Shown piece by piece: positions 25,909 to 35,141 of a stretch of 64,000 nucleotides of DNA. Numbering within the stretch: the first letter of the stretch is position 1; each line of letters opens with the position of its first letter. The position numbers and the translations under genes are program-made. Location of the stretch: assembly GCA_963776665.1 (NCBI GenBank), contig CAVZNQ010000013.1, positions 1 to 64,000 of the forward strand, given 5' to 3'. The notes beneath the pieces are model-generated. The model searched no databases, was not told the origin of the DNA, and saw only the letters and a list, made by a program, of their open reading frames with translations. The stretch comes from Roseiarcus sp963776665. GTDB taxonomy: Bacteria > Pseudomonadota > Alphaproteobacteria > Rhizobiales > Beijerinckiaceae.

Positions 25909-26808
25909 TTACGCCAACCCCGCCTGCTTCAGCGCCGCGCGAATATGCGCGACGCCCTTTTTCGCGTACGGCAGCGCGGGCGCTTTCTTTGGATCCTGCT
26001 CGGCTTCGAGCACGACCCAGCCGGAATACCCTTTGAGCTCCCTGAACACCGCCGCATAGTCCACCATGCCGTCGCCGGGCACGGTATAGACGCCTAGCTC
26101 CTTGCCCATCCCTAAGATCGAATCGAGGAAGCTTAAGTCGCCGGCGTTCGATTCGCGCATCTTCGCCTCGCGCACGTCCTTGCAGTGGACATGGCCGATC
26201 CGCGAGCGGTAGGCGCGCGCGAGCGCCGCCGGATCGGCGCCGCCCCAGCGCGCGTGGCCGGTGTCGAGCAGGAGATGCACTGGCGGCTTGGTGTGGGCCA
26301 TGAGAGCGTCGATGTCGCGCTCCGACTGGATGATCGTCCCCATGTGATGATGATAGCAAAGCCTGAGTCCGACGTCGGCGAGGCGCTCGGCGAATTCGGT
26401 CATCTTCGCCCCGTACGGCGCCCAGTCGCCTTTTCCCAGTCGTGGACGTTCCGACAACGGCTTCGAGCGGTCGCCGTGGATGGCGTTCGATGTCTCGGCA
26501 ACGATGACGACATCGGCGCCAGCGCCCTTTGTCATTGCGATATGCGCCTTGGCCGCCTCGAATTCCTCGCGCGCCGAGCGTCGCAGCAATTCGGTCGAGT
26601 ACCAGCCGCCGACGAAGTCCATCCCGAACGAAGCGAGCTTGGCCTTCAGGCCCGCGCCGTCGCCGGGCATCTTGTGGCCCTTCTCCATCCCGACGACGCC
26701 GGCTTCCTTCGCCTCCTTGAGGCAGGTTTCAAGCGGCGTGTCGCCGCCGATCTCCTGCAGATCGTCATTGGTCCAGCCGATCGGATTCGCGCCGATGAGG
26801 ACGGCCAT
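25909..26808 (-). CDS. iolE: myo-inosose-2 dehydratase
   Basis: The start ATG at 26808 has GGAG at proper spacing and follows the iolD stop; a TTG 12 bases earlier is less likely. The 299-residue TIM barrel starts MAVLIGANPIGWTNDDLQEI, with metal-site segments GLRLCYHHHMGTIIQ, LLLDTGHARWGGADP and HVHCKDVREAKM characteristic of IolE. It dehydrates scyllo-inosose to 3,5/4-trihydroxycyclohexane-1,2-dione. It sits between iolD and iolB, the rhizobial order. Confidence 0.93.
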   Translation of the reverse strand: MAVLIGANPIGWTNDDLQEIGGDTPLETCLKEAKEAGVVGMEKGHKMPGDGAGLKAKLASFGMDFVGGWYSTELLRRSAREEFEAAKAHIAMTKGAGADVVIVAETSNAIHGDRSKPLSERPRLGKGDWAPYGAKMTEFAERLADVGLRLCYHHHMGTIIQSERDIDALMAHTKPPVHLLLDTGHARWGGADPAALARAYRSRIGHVHCKDVREAKMRESNAGDLSFLDSILGMGKELGVYTVPGDGMVDYAAVFRELKGYSGWVVLEAEQDPKKAPALPYAKKGVAHIRAALKQAGLA

Positions 26809-26809
26809 C

Positions 26810-28658
26810 TTAGTCTCCAACCCTCTGTAGTTTCCGCGCGTCTTCGTAGCCGCGCCGCGCGGCGCCGACCTCCGCCCGCCCCGATACTGCCGGCACGGCG
26901 ACGTCCCACCAGACGCCGCCAGCGTCAGTCGAGCCGACGGGATCGGTCTCGATCACGATCACCTGGGTCGATTTCGCCGCCCGAGCCTTCCTGAACGCCG
27001 TCTCAAGCTCGGCGATCGAGCCGACCTTCACAGCCTCCGCCCCAAGCGAGCGCGCATGAGCGACGAAATCGACCTCCGGAAGAGCTTCATGCCGCGCGTC
27101 GCGCAAAAGATTGTTGAACGGCGCGCCGCCCGTCGCCTGCTGCAGCCGGTTGATGCAGCCGAAGCCGCGATTGTCGTTGACGACAATGATGAGCTTTTGT
27201 CCCAACATCACCGATGTCGCGATCTCCGAGTTCATCATCAGATACGAGCCGTCGCCGATGGTCACCACCACTTCCCGGTCTGGCGTCGCCATCTTGACGC
27301 CGATCCCGCCAGCGATCTCGTAGCCCATGGTGGAATAGCCGTACTCGACATGATAGCCGAGCGCTGCTCCGGGCCGCCAGAGTTTGTGCAATTCGCCCGG
27401 CAGTCCGCCGGCCGCGCAGACGACGACATCGCTCGTCTCGTCCGGCGCGCATGAGCGCCCCAAGCACTTCCGCATCCGTCGGCAGCTGCGCGTTGGTCGG
27501 CGCGGTGTAGCGCGCAGCCGTCGCTTCCCATTCGGCCTTGGCTTTGACGGCGCCGTCGCTCCACGAGCGCGGCGCCTTCCAGGCCCCGAGCGCCTGGTCG
27601 AGCGCGGCCAGCGCCGTTCGGGCGTCGCCCACGAGGGGTTGCGCGCGGTGCTTGACCGCATCGAACGGCTGCACGTTGACGCCAATGAACCGTCGTTCGG
27701 GATTCTTGAACAGCGCCCAGGACCCGGTGGTGAAGTCGGCGAACCGGGTGCCGACGCCGACGATAACATCCGCCTGCGCCGCGAGCGCGTTGGACGCGCC
27801 GGTCCCGGTGACGCCGACCGCCCCCATGGCCAAAGGATGATCGACCGGCGTCGCTGATTTGCCAGCCTGGGTCTCGCCGACCGGAACCCCCCGCTTGGCG
27901 CAGAAATCAATCAGTTCGCGCTCAGCATCGGAATAAAGCACTCCGCCGCCGCAGATCACGAACGGCTTTTTGGCCCTCTGCAGGAGCGCGGCCGCCTGTT
28001 CGACCTCATACGGGTCAGGCGCGACTCGGCGCAGGCGATGCACCCTCTCGTCGAAGAAGCTCGCCGGATAGTCGTAGGCCTCTGTCTGCACGTCCTGGCA
28101 GAAGGCAAGCGTCACCGGCCCGCATTCCGCCGGATCGGTCAGCACCGCGACCGCGCGGTTCAGCGCCGGCACGATCTGCTCGGCCCGCACGATGCGGTCG
28201 AAATATCGCGATACCGGGCGGAAGCAGTCGTTGACGGTTACCGTTCCGTCGCCGAAGTCCTCGACCTGCTGCAGGACCGGATCGGGCCTGCGGTTGGCGA
28301 ACACATCCCCGGGGATAAAGAGAATCGGCAGGCGATTGACATGCGCCATCGCGGCCGCCGTGACCATATTGGTCGCTCCGGGGCCGATCGAGGTGGTGCA
28401 GGCCATCATCCGCTTGCGCCGCGAGGCCTTGGCGAATGCGATCGCGGCATGAGCCATCGCCTGTTCGTTGTGGGCGCGGTAGGTCGGCAGCGAGTCGCCC
28501 GCGGCGTAGAGCGCTTCGCCCATACCGGCGACATTGCCATGGCCGAAGATCGCGAACACGCCCTCGAACAGGCGCTGCTTGCGCCCATCGATTTCGACTT
28601 TCTGGGCGCTCAGAAAGCGAACCATGGCCTGAGCGGCGGTCAACCGGATCGTTGTCAT
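26810..28658 (-). CDS. iolD: 3D-(3,5/4)-trihydroxycyclohexane-1,2-dione hydrolase, with an apparent frameshift
   Basis: The first segment (28658 to about 27445) has the ThDP-enzyme N-terminal and central domains: GHGNVAGMGEALYAAGDSLP, TTSIGPGATNMVTAAA and the FAD/ThDP-family middle domain. The second segment (about 27450 to 26810), in another frame, has the C-terminal ThDP-binding domain with GDGSYLMMNSEIA and NDNRGFGCINRLQQA. Joining them gives about 616 residues, the normal IolD length. The total is 3n+1, fitting one extra base near 27447 in a gcgcgcc context. IolD opens the ring to 5-deoxy-glucuronate. If the indel is real, the pathway is interrupted here. The ATG overlaps the iolC stop. 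Confidence 0.85.
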
Positions 28659-31123
28659 GGCGCAGAACTTCCTATGGCTTGGTCATGGTGTCGGGCGCGC
28701 GGCGGACGCAACGCGCGCAAGACTTCAGGCAGATAGGCGTCGATCAGCATGCCGAAAGCGTGTCGCCGCCGTTCAACAAAGACGCCGGCGAAAATGATGG
28801 CGAGCGCGATCGCCGACAGGGCGAACGAAAACGCGAGAACATCTTTGAAAACGTCGAACGCGAGATGGCCAAGATATATCGTCAGGCCGATGGCGCCGAA
28901 CACGGCGTAGACGCGCCGATCGAGGAACAGGCCAAGGGCGATGAATACGATGTTGAACGCGCAATAGAGCGCCTCGCTGAATTCGCCGCCTGCTCCCGAT
29001 GTGATCGCGCCCCAGGTCATCGCGCCGAAGAGTGAATCCAGCGCGCAATAGAGGACGTGAACGGGGTCGAATTTCGCCTGCGGCGCAGTCATGGCGCCGG
29101 CGGTTTCCGTTTCTCGGCGCGACGCTGCGAAAGCGACGAGCTTGGCGCGCAATTCGGGGCTGAGCAGGCCAGCGGCGACCGCCGCGTCGAGATCGTCGTC
29201 GCCGATCATCCCGCGGCTCCGCCCCGGGAAATCGCGCCAAAGATCGCACAGGCGCGAAAACGCTCCGGCCATGCGCTCGACCGCCTCGCGGTCGCCGATG
29301 CGGCCGGCGAACCATTCGACCGCCGGCTCGACAAAGATCGTCCGGCCGACCGCGAAGCCCTTGACGAGGGGGCAATGTCTCGCCAGCGCGAACGCCTGCG
29401 CCAGATCGTCCTCCGGCGCCTCCAGACCGAGCAGCATGATTCCACGGCATAAGGAATCGCCGGTTTCGATGGCGCGGGCGATATTGTCCCACGCGGCTTT
29501 GCTCGACTGGCCTTCGAGTTTCCACCAGTCCGGCATCACGCCGATCTCATAGAGCCGCTCGATGACCTGGGCGACCGTGCGGTCGTCCACCGGTCCATTC
29601 TTGCTTGCGATGATCTCGATCAACAATTCGCGCTCAAGCGTCCGCGCGGCGTCGGCGAGGCGCAGGAGCTCGCGCTCCTGCCGCGCCTTCATCTCCGGCG
29701 GATCGTCGGGATGATAGAAGCACAGGCACTTGATGGTGTGAGCGACCGGCCATTCCTCGAGCTTCACGCCGAGCGAGCCGCCGAACTCGAATTCGAGTGG
29801 GCGCGAACCCGGTTCCTCGACGGGGCGGCCGATCCAGAAGTCATGATCGAGGGCGCGGAACAGCGCCTCTCGCCCGTATTTGCCGTCGAGCAGCATCCCG
29901 TAGCCCGGCCGGCCCGCCGCGACTTTGGCGGCAGCCTCGACCGCGAGCAACTTGAAGGCGCTGATGCGCTCGCGCGGGCTCCCGGCGTCGTCGGCGATCT
30001 TCTCGAGCTGCGCCCGATGGTCGATCGCCAGCGCCATTATCGAAGGCGGCTCGGGCCGGCGGGTCGTCGCCCAATGGATGTGATTGAGCGTCTCGTCGCG
30101 GCGCAGCGCCCGATGGGGCGAGCCGCGCTTGAGAAACCGGCTGAGCTCGGCCCAAGTCGGGTATTCGGCGGAACAGAGAAGACGCGAGACGGCGAAGGCG
30201 CCGTTGGCGTTGGCGTAGGCGCAGCAGGTCTCGAGCGGCTCGTCGCGGAGCCAGCCGCGCAGGAAGCCGGACATGAAGGCGTCGCCCGCGCCGAGCACGT
30301 TATAGACCTCGACCGGAAAGCCCGGTCCCTTGATTCCCTTTTCGAGCGAATCAGGGATCGCGCCGGGGAACACGACGCAGCCCATTGGGCCGCGCTTGAG
30401 CACCAGCGTCGCCCGGCTCGCCGCGCGCACCGCTTTGAGCGCCGCGAGCGGTTCATCCGCGCCGCCGGCGATCATCATCTCCTCCTCGGTGCCGACGATG
30501 AGATCGCATTGCGGCAGAATGGCGCTGAGGCTCCGCGTGACGTCGCTCGACTTGATATAGCGCTCCTCGCCCGCTCCATGGCCGGCAAGGCCCCACAAGT
30601 TGGGGCGATAGTCGATGTCGAACACGATCTTCCGGCCGGCGGCGCGGGCGATCCGCATCGCCTTAAGCTGGGCGGCGGCGGTGTTCGGACGGGCGAAATG
30701 GGTGCCGCTCACCAGCACCGCCTTGGCGCTCTCGACGAAGGCCGGATCGATGTCGCTCTCGTCGAGCGCGCTGTCGGCGCAATTATCGCGATAGAAGATG
30801 AGCGGAAAGGTCTTCTCGTCGCGAATGCCGAGCAGGACGAGCGAGGTCAGCCTCACGGGATCGGTACGGATTCCGGCAACGTCAACGCCTTCGCGCGCGC
30901 ATTGCTCGCGGATGAAACGCCCCATGTGCTCGTCGCCGACCCGGGTGATGAGGCCGCTCTTCAGTCCCAGGCGCGCCGTGCCGATGGCGATGTTGGTCGG
31001 ACAGCCGCCGACGGCCTTGGAGAACGTCGCCATGTCTTCGAGGCGGCCGCCGACCTGGACGCCGTAAAGGTCGACCGACGAGCGGCCGATCGTGATCACG
31101 TCGAGACGGGGATGCGAGACCAC
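28655..31123 (-). CDS. iolC: 5-dehydro-2-deoxygluconokinase fused to DUF2090 and a C-terminal membrane domain
   Basis: The single 822-codon frame contains three parts. Residues 1-330 are a PfkB-family IolC kinase with GGCPTNIAIGTARLG near the start and the catalytic VLGAGDAFMSGFLRG at the end. Residues about 360-640 are the DUF2090 aldolase-like domain (MALAIDHRAQLEKIADDAGS, VGRTIFVEPAVEWFAGRIGD), a fusion known from proteobacteria. Residues 678-822 are an extra domain with three or four hydrophobic helices (about 718-734, 738-756, 764-783 and a weaker one near 690) ending in a basic tail. The usual fusion ends before residue 660. An in-frame ATG at 29092 begins the extra domain, so separate translation is possible. 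It phosphorylates 2-deoxy-5-keto-gluconate; the membrane domain may tether the enzyme. Confidence 0.88.
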   Translation of the reverse strand: MVSHPRLDVITIGRSSVDLYGVQVGGRLEDMATFSKAVGGCPTNIAIGTARLGLKSGLITRVGDEHMGRFIREQCAREGVDVAGIRTDPVRLTSLVLLGIRDEKTFPLIFYRDNCADSALDESDIDPAFVESAKAVLVSGTHFARPNTAAAQLKAMRIARAAGRKIVFDIDYRPNLWGLAGHGAGEERYIKSSDVTRSLSAILPQCDLIVGTEEEMMIAGGADEPLAALKAVRAASRATLVLKRGPMGCVVFPGAIPDSLEKGIKGPGFPVEVYNVLGAGDAFMSGFLRGWLRDEPLETCCAYANANGAFAVSRLLCSAEYPTWAELSRFLKRGSPHRALRRDETLNHIHWATTRRPEPPSIMALAIDHRAQLEKIADDAGSPRERISAFKLLAVEAAAKVAAGRPGYGMLLDGKYGREALFRALDHDFWIGRPVEEPGSRPLEFEFGGSLGVKLEEWPVAHTIKCLCFYHPDDPPEMKARQERELLRLADAARTLERELLIEIIASKNGPVDDRTVAQVIERLYEIGVMPDWWKLEGQSSKAAWDNIARAIETGDSLCRGIMLLGLEAPEDDLAQAFALARHCPLVKGFAVGRTIFVEPAVEWFAGRIGDREAVERMAGAFSRLCDLWRDFPGRSRGMIGDDDLDAAVAAGLLSPELRAKLVAFAASRRETETAGAMTAPQAKFDPVHVLYCALDSLFGAMTWGAITSGAGGEFSEALYCAFNIVFIALGLFLDRRVYAVFGAIGLTIYLGHLAFDVFKDVLAFSFALSAIALAIIFAGVFVERRRHAFGMLIDAYLPEVLRALRPPRARHHDQAIGSSAP

Positions 31124-31136
31124 GGGCGGCTCCGGC

Positions 31137-31988
31137 TCAAGGCTCGAGCGGCGGATCGGCTGTGCCGACCACGTTCTGGTCGAAGTCGATGTTCGCGCCG
31201 GTCATGAGCCCCGATTCGTCGGAGCACAGAAATGCGCAGGCCCGCGCGACCTCCTTGGGATCGAGCAGGCGACCGAAGGGCCGGGTCTTCATGGCTTCTT
31301 CGAGCCAGCCATCCTTGGCCCCATGATAGGTCTTCATGATCCGGTCTTCGCCGGGAGTCGACATCCAGCCGATATTGAGGCCGTTGATGCGGATGCGAAA
31401 CTTGAGCAGCGAATGGGCGACGTTGCGCGTAAGCGTGGCGAGCGCGCCTTTCGACGCGCAGTAAGCGGCGATGAACGGCTGCCCGCCGTGGGCCGACATA
31501 GACTGGATGTTGACAATGGCGCCTGCGATCTTCTCCCGTCGCATGATTCGCACGGTTTCCTGGATGAGGAAGAACGGCGCCCGGACGTTGACGTCGAAAA
31601 TCTCGTTGTAACGATCCTCGGTGGTGTCGAAGATGTCGCCCCGGTCGCTTAAGCCTGCAGCATTGACTAGCGAATCGACGCGGCCAAAACGCTCGTCGGC
31701 CTTGGCCACAACCTTTCGGCAATCAGCCACCTTAGCAAGGTCGGCCTTGACGAACACGGCTGGACAACCGGCCCCCGTAATGTCCCTTGCGACCTGCTCG
31801 CCCCTCTCCTTGTTACGGCCGCAGATGACCAGTCCGGCCGCGCCGCGCTCTGCGAACAGACGCGCTATGGCTTCTCCCACGCCCTGCGTGCCCCCGGTGA
31901 CGATGGCGATCTTGCCGCTGAGATTCGCCGGCCCGCGATAGGCGGCGCGCGCGGGCGCGGCTGCCTTGGGGGCGGGGGTCTTGGCCAT
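31137..31988 (-). CDS. SDR-family oxidoreductase of the inositol operon
   Basis: The start ATG at 31988 has AAGGAGA nine bases upstream; an earlier ATG at 32039 lacks one. The 283-residue product has an alanine/proline-rich leader, then the Rossmann motif VTGGTQGVGEAIARLFA, the NAG-type motif VNAAGLSDRG, catalytic Ser in IVNIQSMSAHGG and the YxxxK pair AAYCASKGALATL. It is the first gene of the minus-strand operon, 13 bases before iolC. SDR proteins of this group accompany inositol genes in several alphaproteobacteria, probably for oxidation of another cyclitol or sugar alcohol. Confidence 0.85.
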   Translation of the reverse strand: MAKTPAPKAAAPARAAYRGPANLSGKIAIVTGGTQGVGEAIARLFAERGAAGLVICGRNKERGEQVARDITGAGCPAVFVKADLAKVADCRKVVAKADERFGRVDSLVNAAGLSDRGDIFDTTEDRYNEIFDVNVRAPFFLIQETVRIMRREKIAGAIVNIQSMSAHGGQPFIAAYCASKGALATLTRNVAHSLLKFRIRINGLNIGWMSTPGEDRIMKTYHGAKDGWLEEAMKTRPFGRLLDPKEVARACAFLCSDESGLMTGANIDFDQNVVGTADPPLEP

Positions 31989-32067
31989 GAGCGTTTTTCT
32001 CCTTGAAGTCCCAAGCGCAAGGGAGCGTCGCCTTGGCAACGCTCTTTGGCGTCGGCGCCTTTAGGGT

Positions 32068-32115
32068 AGAATGAAACAAAAATTCTATTCCCAAGTCAAG
32101 ATGGAACGTATATTC
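32068..32115. promoter_or_regulatory. Putative IolR-type operator region in the divergent inositol promoter
   Basis: Two AT-rich palindromes lie in the 178-bp divergent spacer. AGAAT-9-ATTCT has arms at 32068-32072 and 32082-32086. GGAACGTATATTCT at 32103-32116 fits GGAA-N6-TTC, close to the GGAA-N6-TTCC palindrome I recall for rhizobial IolR (RpiR family). No regulator gene is in the window. The location between the two divergent inositol transcripts suits coordinated repression. Confidence 0.5.
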
Positions 32116-32166
32116 TTTTTTGACGCCCGTTCCCCTCCCGAACACTTTCGCCTTCGAGAACCTGAT

Positions 32167-32949
32167 ATGGCCATGCCCTCCACCCTTGCCGCCTGCGCCG
32201 AGATGCTATGGCGCGACAAACCCATGGAATGGCGGCTTAAGCGGCTCACTGAACTTGGATTTGAGGCCGGGATCTGGGGCTGGCAGGCTCATGACCTCGC
32301 AATGCTGGAAAAGTCGGGCGCGACGTTCTCCTCAATGACCGGCTACGTCCATGGCCGGCTCGCTGACGATGAGGGGGCGAAGGCGTTGCTCGAAACGGCG
32401 CGCAAATCGATCGCCGTCGGCAAGCGCCTGAACGTCGCGCGCCTCAATCTTCACGGCACCGGCCTCGGTGAAGGCGGCCTGCCCGCGACGCCCTGCGAAG
32501 TCGTAACCGGGGCGATGTGGCTCAAGGCGCGCGACACGCTCAACCGGATCGCCGACCTCGGCGCCGAACATGGCGTGACGTTCATGCTTGAAAACCTCAA
32601 CCTGCCCGTCGATCACCCGGGCGTTCCGTTTGCCCGGGTCGAGGATACGCTGGCGCTGGTCTCGTCGATCAATCGGCCCGAACTGCGGCTGAACCTCGAT
32701 CTCTATCACGTGCAGATTGGCGAAGGAAACCTGATCTCATGGTGTCAGAAATGTCAGCCATGGATTGGCGAGATCCAGATCGCCGACGTGCCGGGGCGAA
32801 CGGAGCCGGGGACTGGCGAGATCAACTACCCCGGGGTCGCGCGGGCGCTTAAAGAGATGGGCTATCGCGGTCCGATCTGCATGGAGGCTTTCGCCTCCGG
32901 CGATTCTGACGCCGCGCTCGCTGATTTCCGGGCCGCCTTCACCGTCTGA
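32167..32949 (+). CDS. Sugar isomerase / endonuclease-IV-like TIM-barrel protein (hydroxypyruvate isomerase type)
   Basis: The start ATG at 32167 (MAMPSTLAACAEMLWRDKPM) gives 260 residues; 32 upstream residues run through the operator region and were excluded. Family features include a metal-binding Glu in FMLENLNLPVDHPG, NLDLYHVQIGEGNLI and GEIQIADVPGRTEPGTGEIN, all as in hydroxypyruvate isomerase and related AP_endonuc_2 proteins. It isomerises or epimerises a keto-sugar; in this context it probably handles an inositol-derived intermediate, as IolI/IolH-type proteins do. It is first in the plus-strand pair with iolG. Confidence 0.82.
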   Translation: MAMPSTLAACAEMLWRDKPMEWRLKRLTELGFEAGIWGWQAHDLAMLEKSGATFSSMTGYVHGRLADDEGAKALLETARKSIAVGKRLNVARLNLHGTGLGEGGLPATPCEVVTGAMWLKARDTLNRIADLGAEHGVTFMLENLNLPVDHPGVPFARVEDTLALVSSINRPELRLNLDLYHVQIGEGNLISWCQKCQPWIGEIQIADVPGRTEPGTGEINYPGVARALKEMGYRGPICMEAFASGDSDAALADFRAAFTV

Positions 32950-32998
32950 TTCATCCCTCGCCTCGAACGGCGAAACCAGACACTCAAGGGAGATGCAT

Positions 32999-33997
32999 AT
33001 GCTCAAGGTTGGTCTTCTCGGCGCAGGTCGAATCGGCAATGTTCACGCGAAGGCTATCGCGTCCCATCCGGCGAGCGAACTCGTCGCCGTGTCCGACGTC
33101 AACACCGAGGCTGCTGCAAAGCTCGCCGCTCTTTACGGCGCTACGGCGCGGGACAACGATGCGATCATTGACGATCGGTCGATCGACGCTGTTCTGATTG
33201 CAACCTCCACCAACACCCACTCCGACCTGATCGAGGCGGCGACGAGAGCGGGAAAGGCGGTCTTGTGCGAAAAGCCGGTCGATCTGAGCCTGGCGCGTGC
33301 GCAGGCCTGCCTGAAAACGGCGAGCGCCACCGGGCTGCCGGTCATGATCGGATTCAACCGCCGCTTCGATCGCAATTTCGCGGCGCTGAAGGCCGCATTG
33401 GACAAGGGCGAAATCGGCAAGAGCGAGCTTCTGTCCATCACCTCGTTCGATCCGGCGCCGCCCCCCATTTCCTACGTCAAGGTCTCGGGCGGACTGTTCC
33501 GCGACATGATGATCCACGATTTCGACCTCGCCTGCTGGATCATGGGAGCGACTCCCGACCGCGTGACGGCGGTCGGCGTCTCGATCGTCGATCCCGAGAT
33601 CGGCAGGGCCGGCGACGTCGATACAGCGGTCGCCACGCTCCACTACGGCGACGGATCGATCGCGGTCATCAAGAACAGTCGCCGCGCCAGCTACGGCTAC
33701 GATCAGCGCGTCGAAATTCTCGGCTCCGAGGGCCTGCTCTCAGCGGGCAACGTGCTCGAAAACACGCTCGCCAAGGCGACGTCGTCGGGTGTTGTCAGCG
33801 CGAAGCCCGAGTTTTTCTTTCTCGAGCGCTACATGCGCGCCTACGAAGCCGAATGGTCGGCTTTCGTCGCTGCGGTCGCGAACAAGAGCGCAGTTCCCGT
33901 GACACTCGCCGACGGCGTGAACGCGCTGGCTGTCGCCGAGGCGGCCACCCGCTCCGCGAAAGCAAGGTCGACGGTCGAGCTCGCCTCCGTCCTGTGA
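32999..33997 (+). CDS. iolG: Inositol 2-dehydrogenase
   Basis: The start ATG at 32999 follows AGGGAG at six bases, giving 332 residues. The N-terminal Rossmann motif is VGLLGAGRIGNVHAKAI, the EKP motif is VLCEKPVDLSLARAQ, and the active-site region has GGLFRDMMIHDFDLACWIMG with the DxxxH pattern (Asp and His) of IolG-type enzymes. It oxidises myo-inositol to 2-keto-myo-inositol with NAD+. It is 49 bases after the isomerase gene, in one transcript divergent from iolCDEB. Confidence 0.9.
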   Translation: MLKVGLLGAGRIGNVHAKAIASHPASELVAVSDVNTEAAAKLAALYGATARDNDAIIDDRSIDAVLIATSTNTHSDLIEAATRAGKAVLCEKPVDLSLARAQACLKTASATGLPVMIGFNRRFDRNFAALKAALDKGEIGKSELLSITSFDPAPPPISYVKVSGGLFRDMMIHDFDLACWIMGATPDRVTAVGVSIVDPEIGRAGDVDTAVATLHYGDGSIAVIKNSRRASYGYDQRVEILGSEGLLSAGNVLENTLAKATSSGVVSAKPEFFFLERYMRAYEAEWSAFVAAVANKSAVPVTLADGVNALAVAEAATRSAKARSTVELASVL

Positions 33998-34065
33998 CGC
34001 CGGCCTTGCTTGCGCCGGAAACGGCGTGGCCCTATAGGCGGCGGCGTCTTCAAAAGGAAGCAGGC

Positions 34066-35130
34066 ATGGCGCAGGCCCAGAAACGACGCCCGGCTTCGAA
34101 CTGGGCGCCGATCGAAGCCCTGCCCCCGCAGCCGGCGTCCTTCGTCGGGCGCCTGGTTGAAGCCGTCTCGCGACGCCGCGAGACGCTTCGAAGGCTCGGC
34201 ATCGCGGCGAGCGTCCTCATCATCGCCTTCGCCGCGACGATTTTCCTGCGTACCCTCGTCCGCGTCGATCCGGGCAAGGTCAAGGCGGCGATCGCCGCCA
34301 CCGGCGGCGACCAGATCGTGCTCTCCTTCGCCTTCACCGTGCTGAGCTACCTCGCCCTCACCGGCTATGACGCGCTGGCGCTCCGCCACCTCAGAATCAA
34401 GGTTCCCTACCGGCTGACCGCGCTCGCGTCCTTCGCAAGCTACGCATTTTCGTTCACGCTCGGCTTTCCGCTGGTGACGGGGGGAGCGGTCCGCTACTGG
34501 ATTTACGGGCCCGCGGGCCTCTCCGCCGGCAAGGTGGCGAGTCTGACGATCGTGGCGGGGATCACGTTCTGGCTCGGCATGGGACTGGTGGTCGGGTCCG
34601 GCTTCCTCTCGGCGTCCGATCCGGTGGCCGAGATCGATCATTTCCATCCGCTCGCCAATCGCCTCATCGGCGCGGGAGTCGTCGGCGTGGTGATCGCCTA
34701 TCTCGCCTGGATCAGCCGTATGCGTTGGCGGGATGCGGCGGTCATCGGCGATTTCAAGCTTCCGGGTCCATTGCTTACGCTCGGACAAATGGCGCTCGGC
34801 GTCGTTGACATCTGCTCGGCGTCGGCGGCTCTCTATGTCCTGCTGCCGGAAGCCTCAAGGTTTGGCTTTCCCACCTTCGCGACCCTCTATTCCCTCGCCG
34901 CCATGCTCGGCATCGCCAGTCACGCGCCCGGAGGCCTTGGCGTATTCGAGGCGACGATCCTCCAGGGCGTCGGCGGCAATGACGACGCAGTTTTGGCCTC
35001 GCTGCTGCTTTTTCGCGGCATCTACTACGCCGTCCCCTTCATTGCCGCGATGGCGATGCTCGGCGGGGTCGAGGCAGTGCGCCGCTGGCGTTCGCTGCGG
35101 GAAGCGATGTCGGCCGCGTCGGACGATTAG
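34066..35130 (+). CDS. YbhN / lysylphosphatidylglycerol synthetase-like membrane protein
   Basis: The start ATG at 34066 has a purine-rich AAAAGGAAG upstream. The 354-residue product has about eight hydrophobic helices, starting with RRLGIAASVLIIAFAATIFL, and the family hallmark SFTLGFPLVTGGAVRYWIYG followed by ASHAPGGLGVFEATIL. This matches the UPF0104/YbhN group related to the flippase half of MprF, but it has no synthetase domain. Proteins of the group are thought to move or modify lipids. It precedes the histidine kinase gene by 12 bases. Confidence 0.85.
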   Translation: MAQAQKRRPASNWAPIEALPPQPASFVGRLVEAVSRRRETLRRLGIAASVLIIAFAATIFLRTLVRVDPGKVKAAIAATGGDQIVLSFAFTVLSYLALTGYDALALRHLRIKVPYRLTALASFASYAFSFTLGFPLVTGGAVRYWIYGPAGLSAGKVASLTIVAGITFWLGMGLVVGSGFLSASDPVAEIDHFHPLANRLIGAGVVGVVIAYLAWISRMRWRDAAVIGDFKLPGPLLTLGQMALGVVDICSASAALYVLLPEASRFGFPTFATLYSLAAMLGIASHAPGGLGVFEATILQGVGGNDDAVLASLLLFRGIYYAVPFIAAMAMLGGVEAVRRWRSLREAMSAASDD

Positions 35131-35141
35131 CGGGCGAGTCA

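Noticed and set aside
34066..35130. Full MprF (lysylphosphatidylglycerol synthase)
   Set aside because: Only the membrane flippase-like part is present; there is no C-terminal synthetase domain, and a kinase gene follows after 12 bases.
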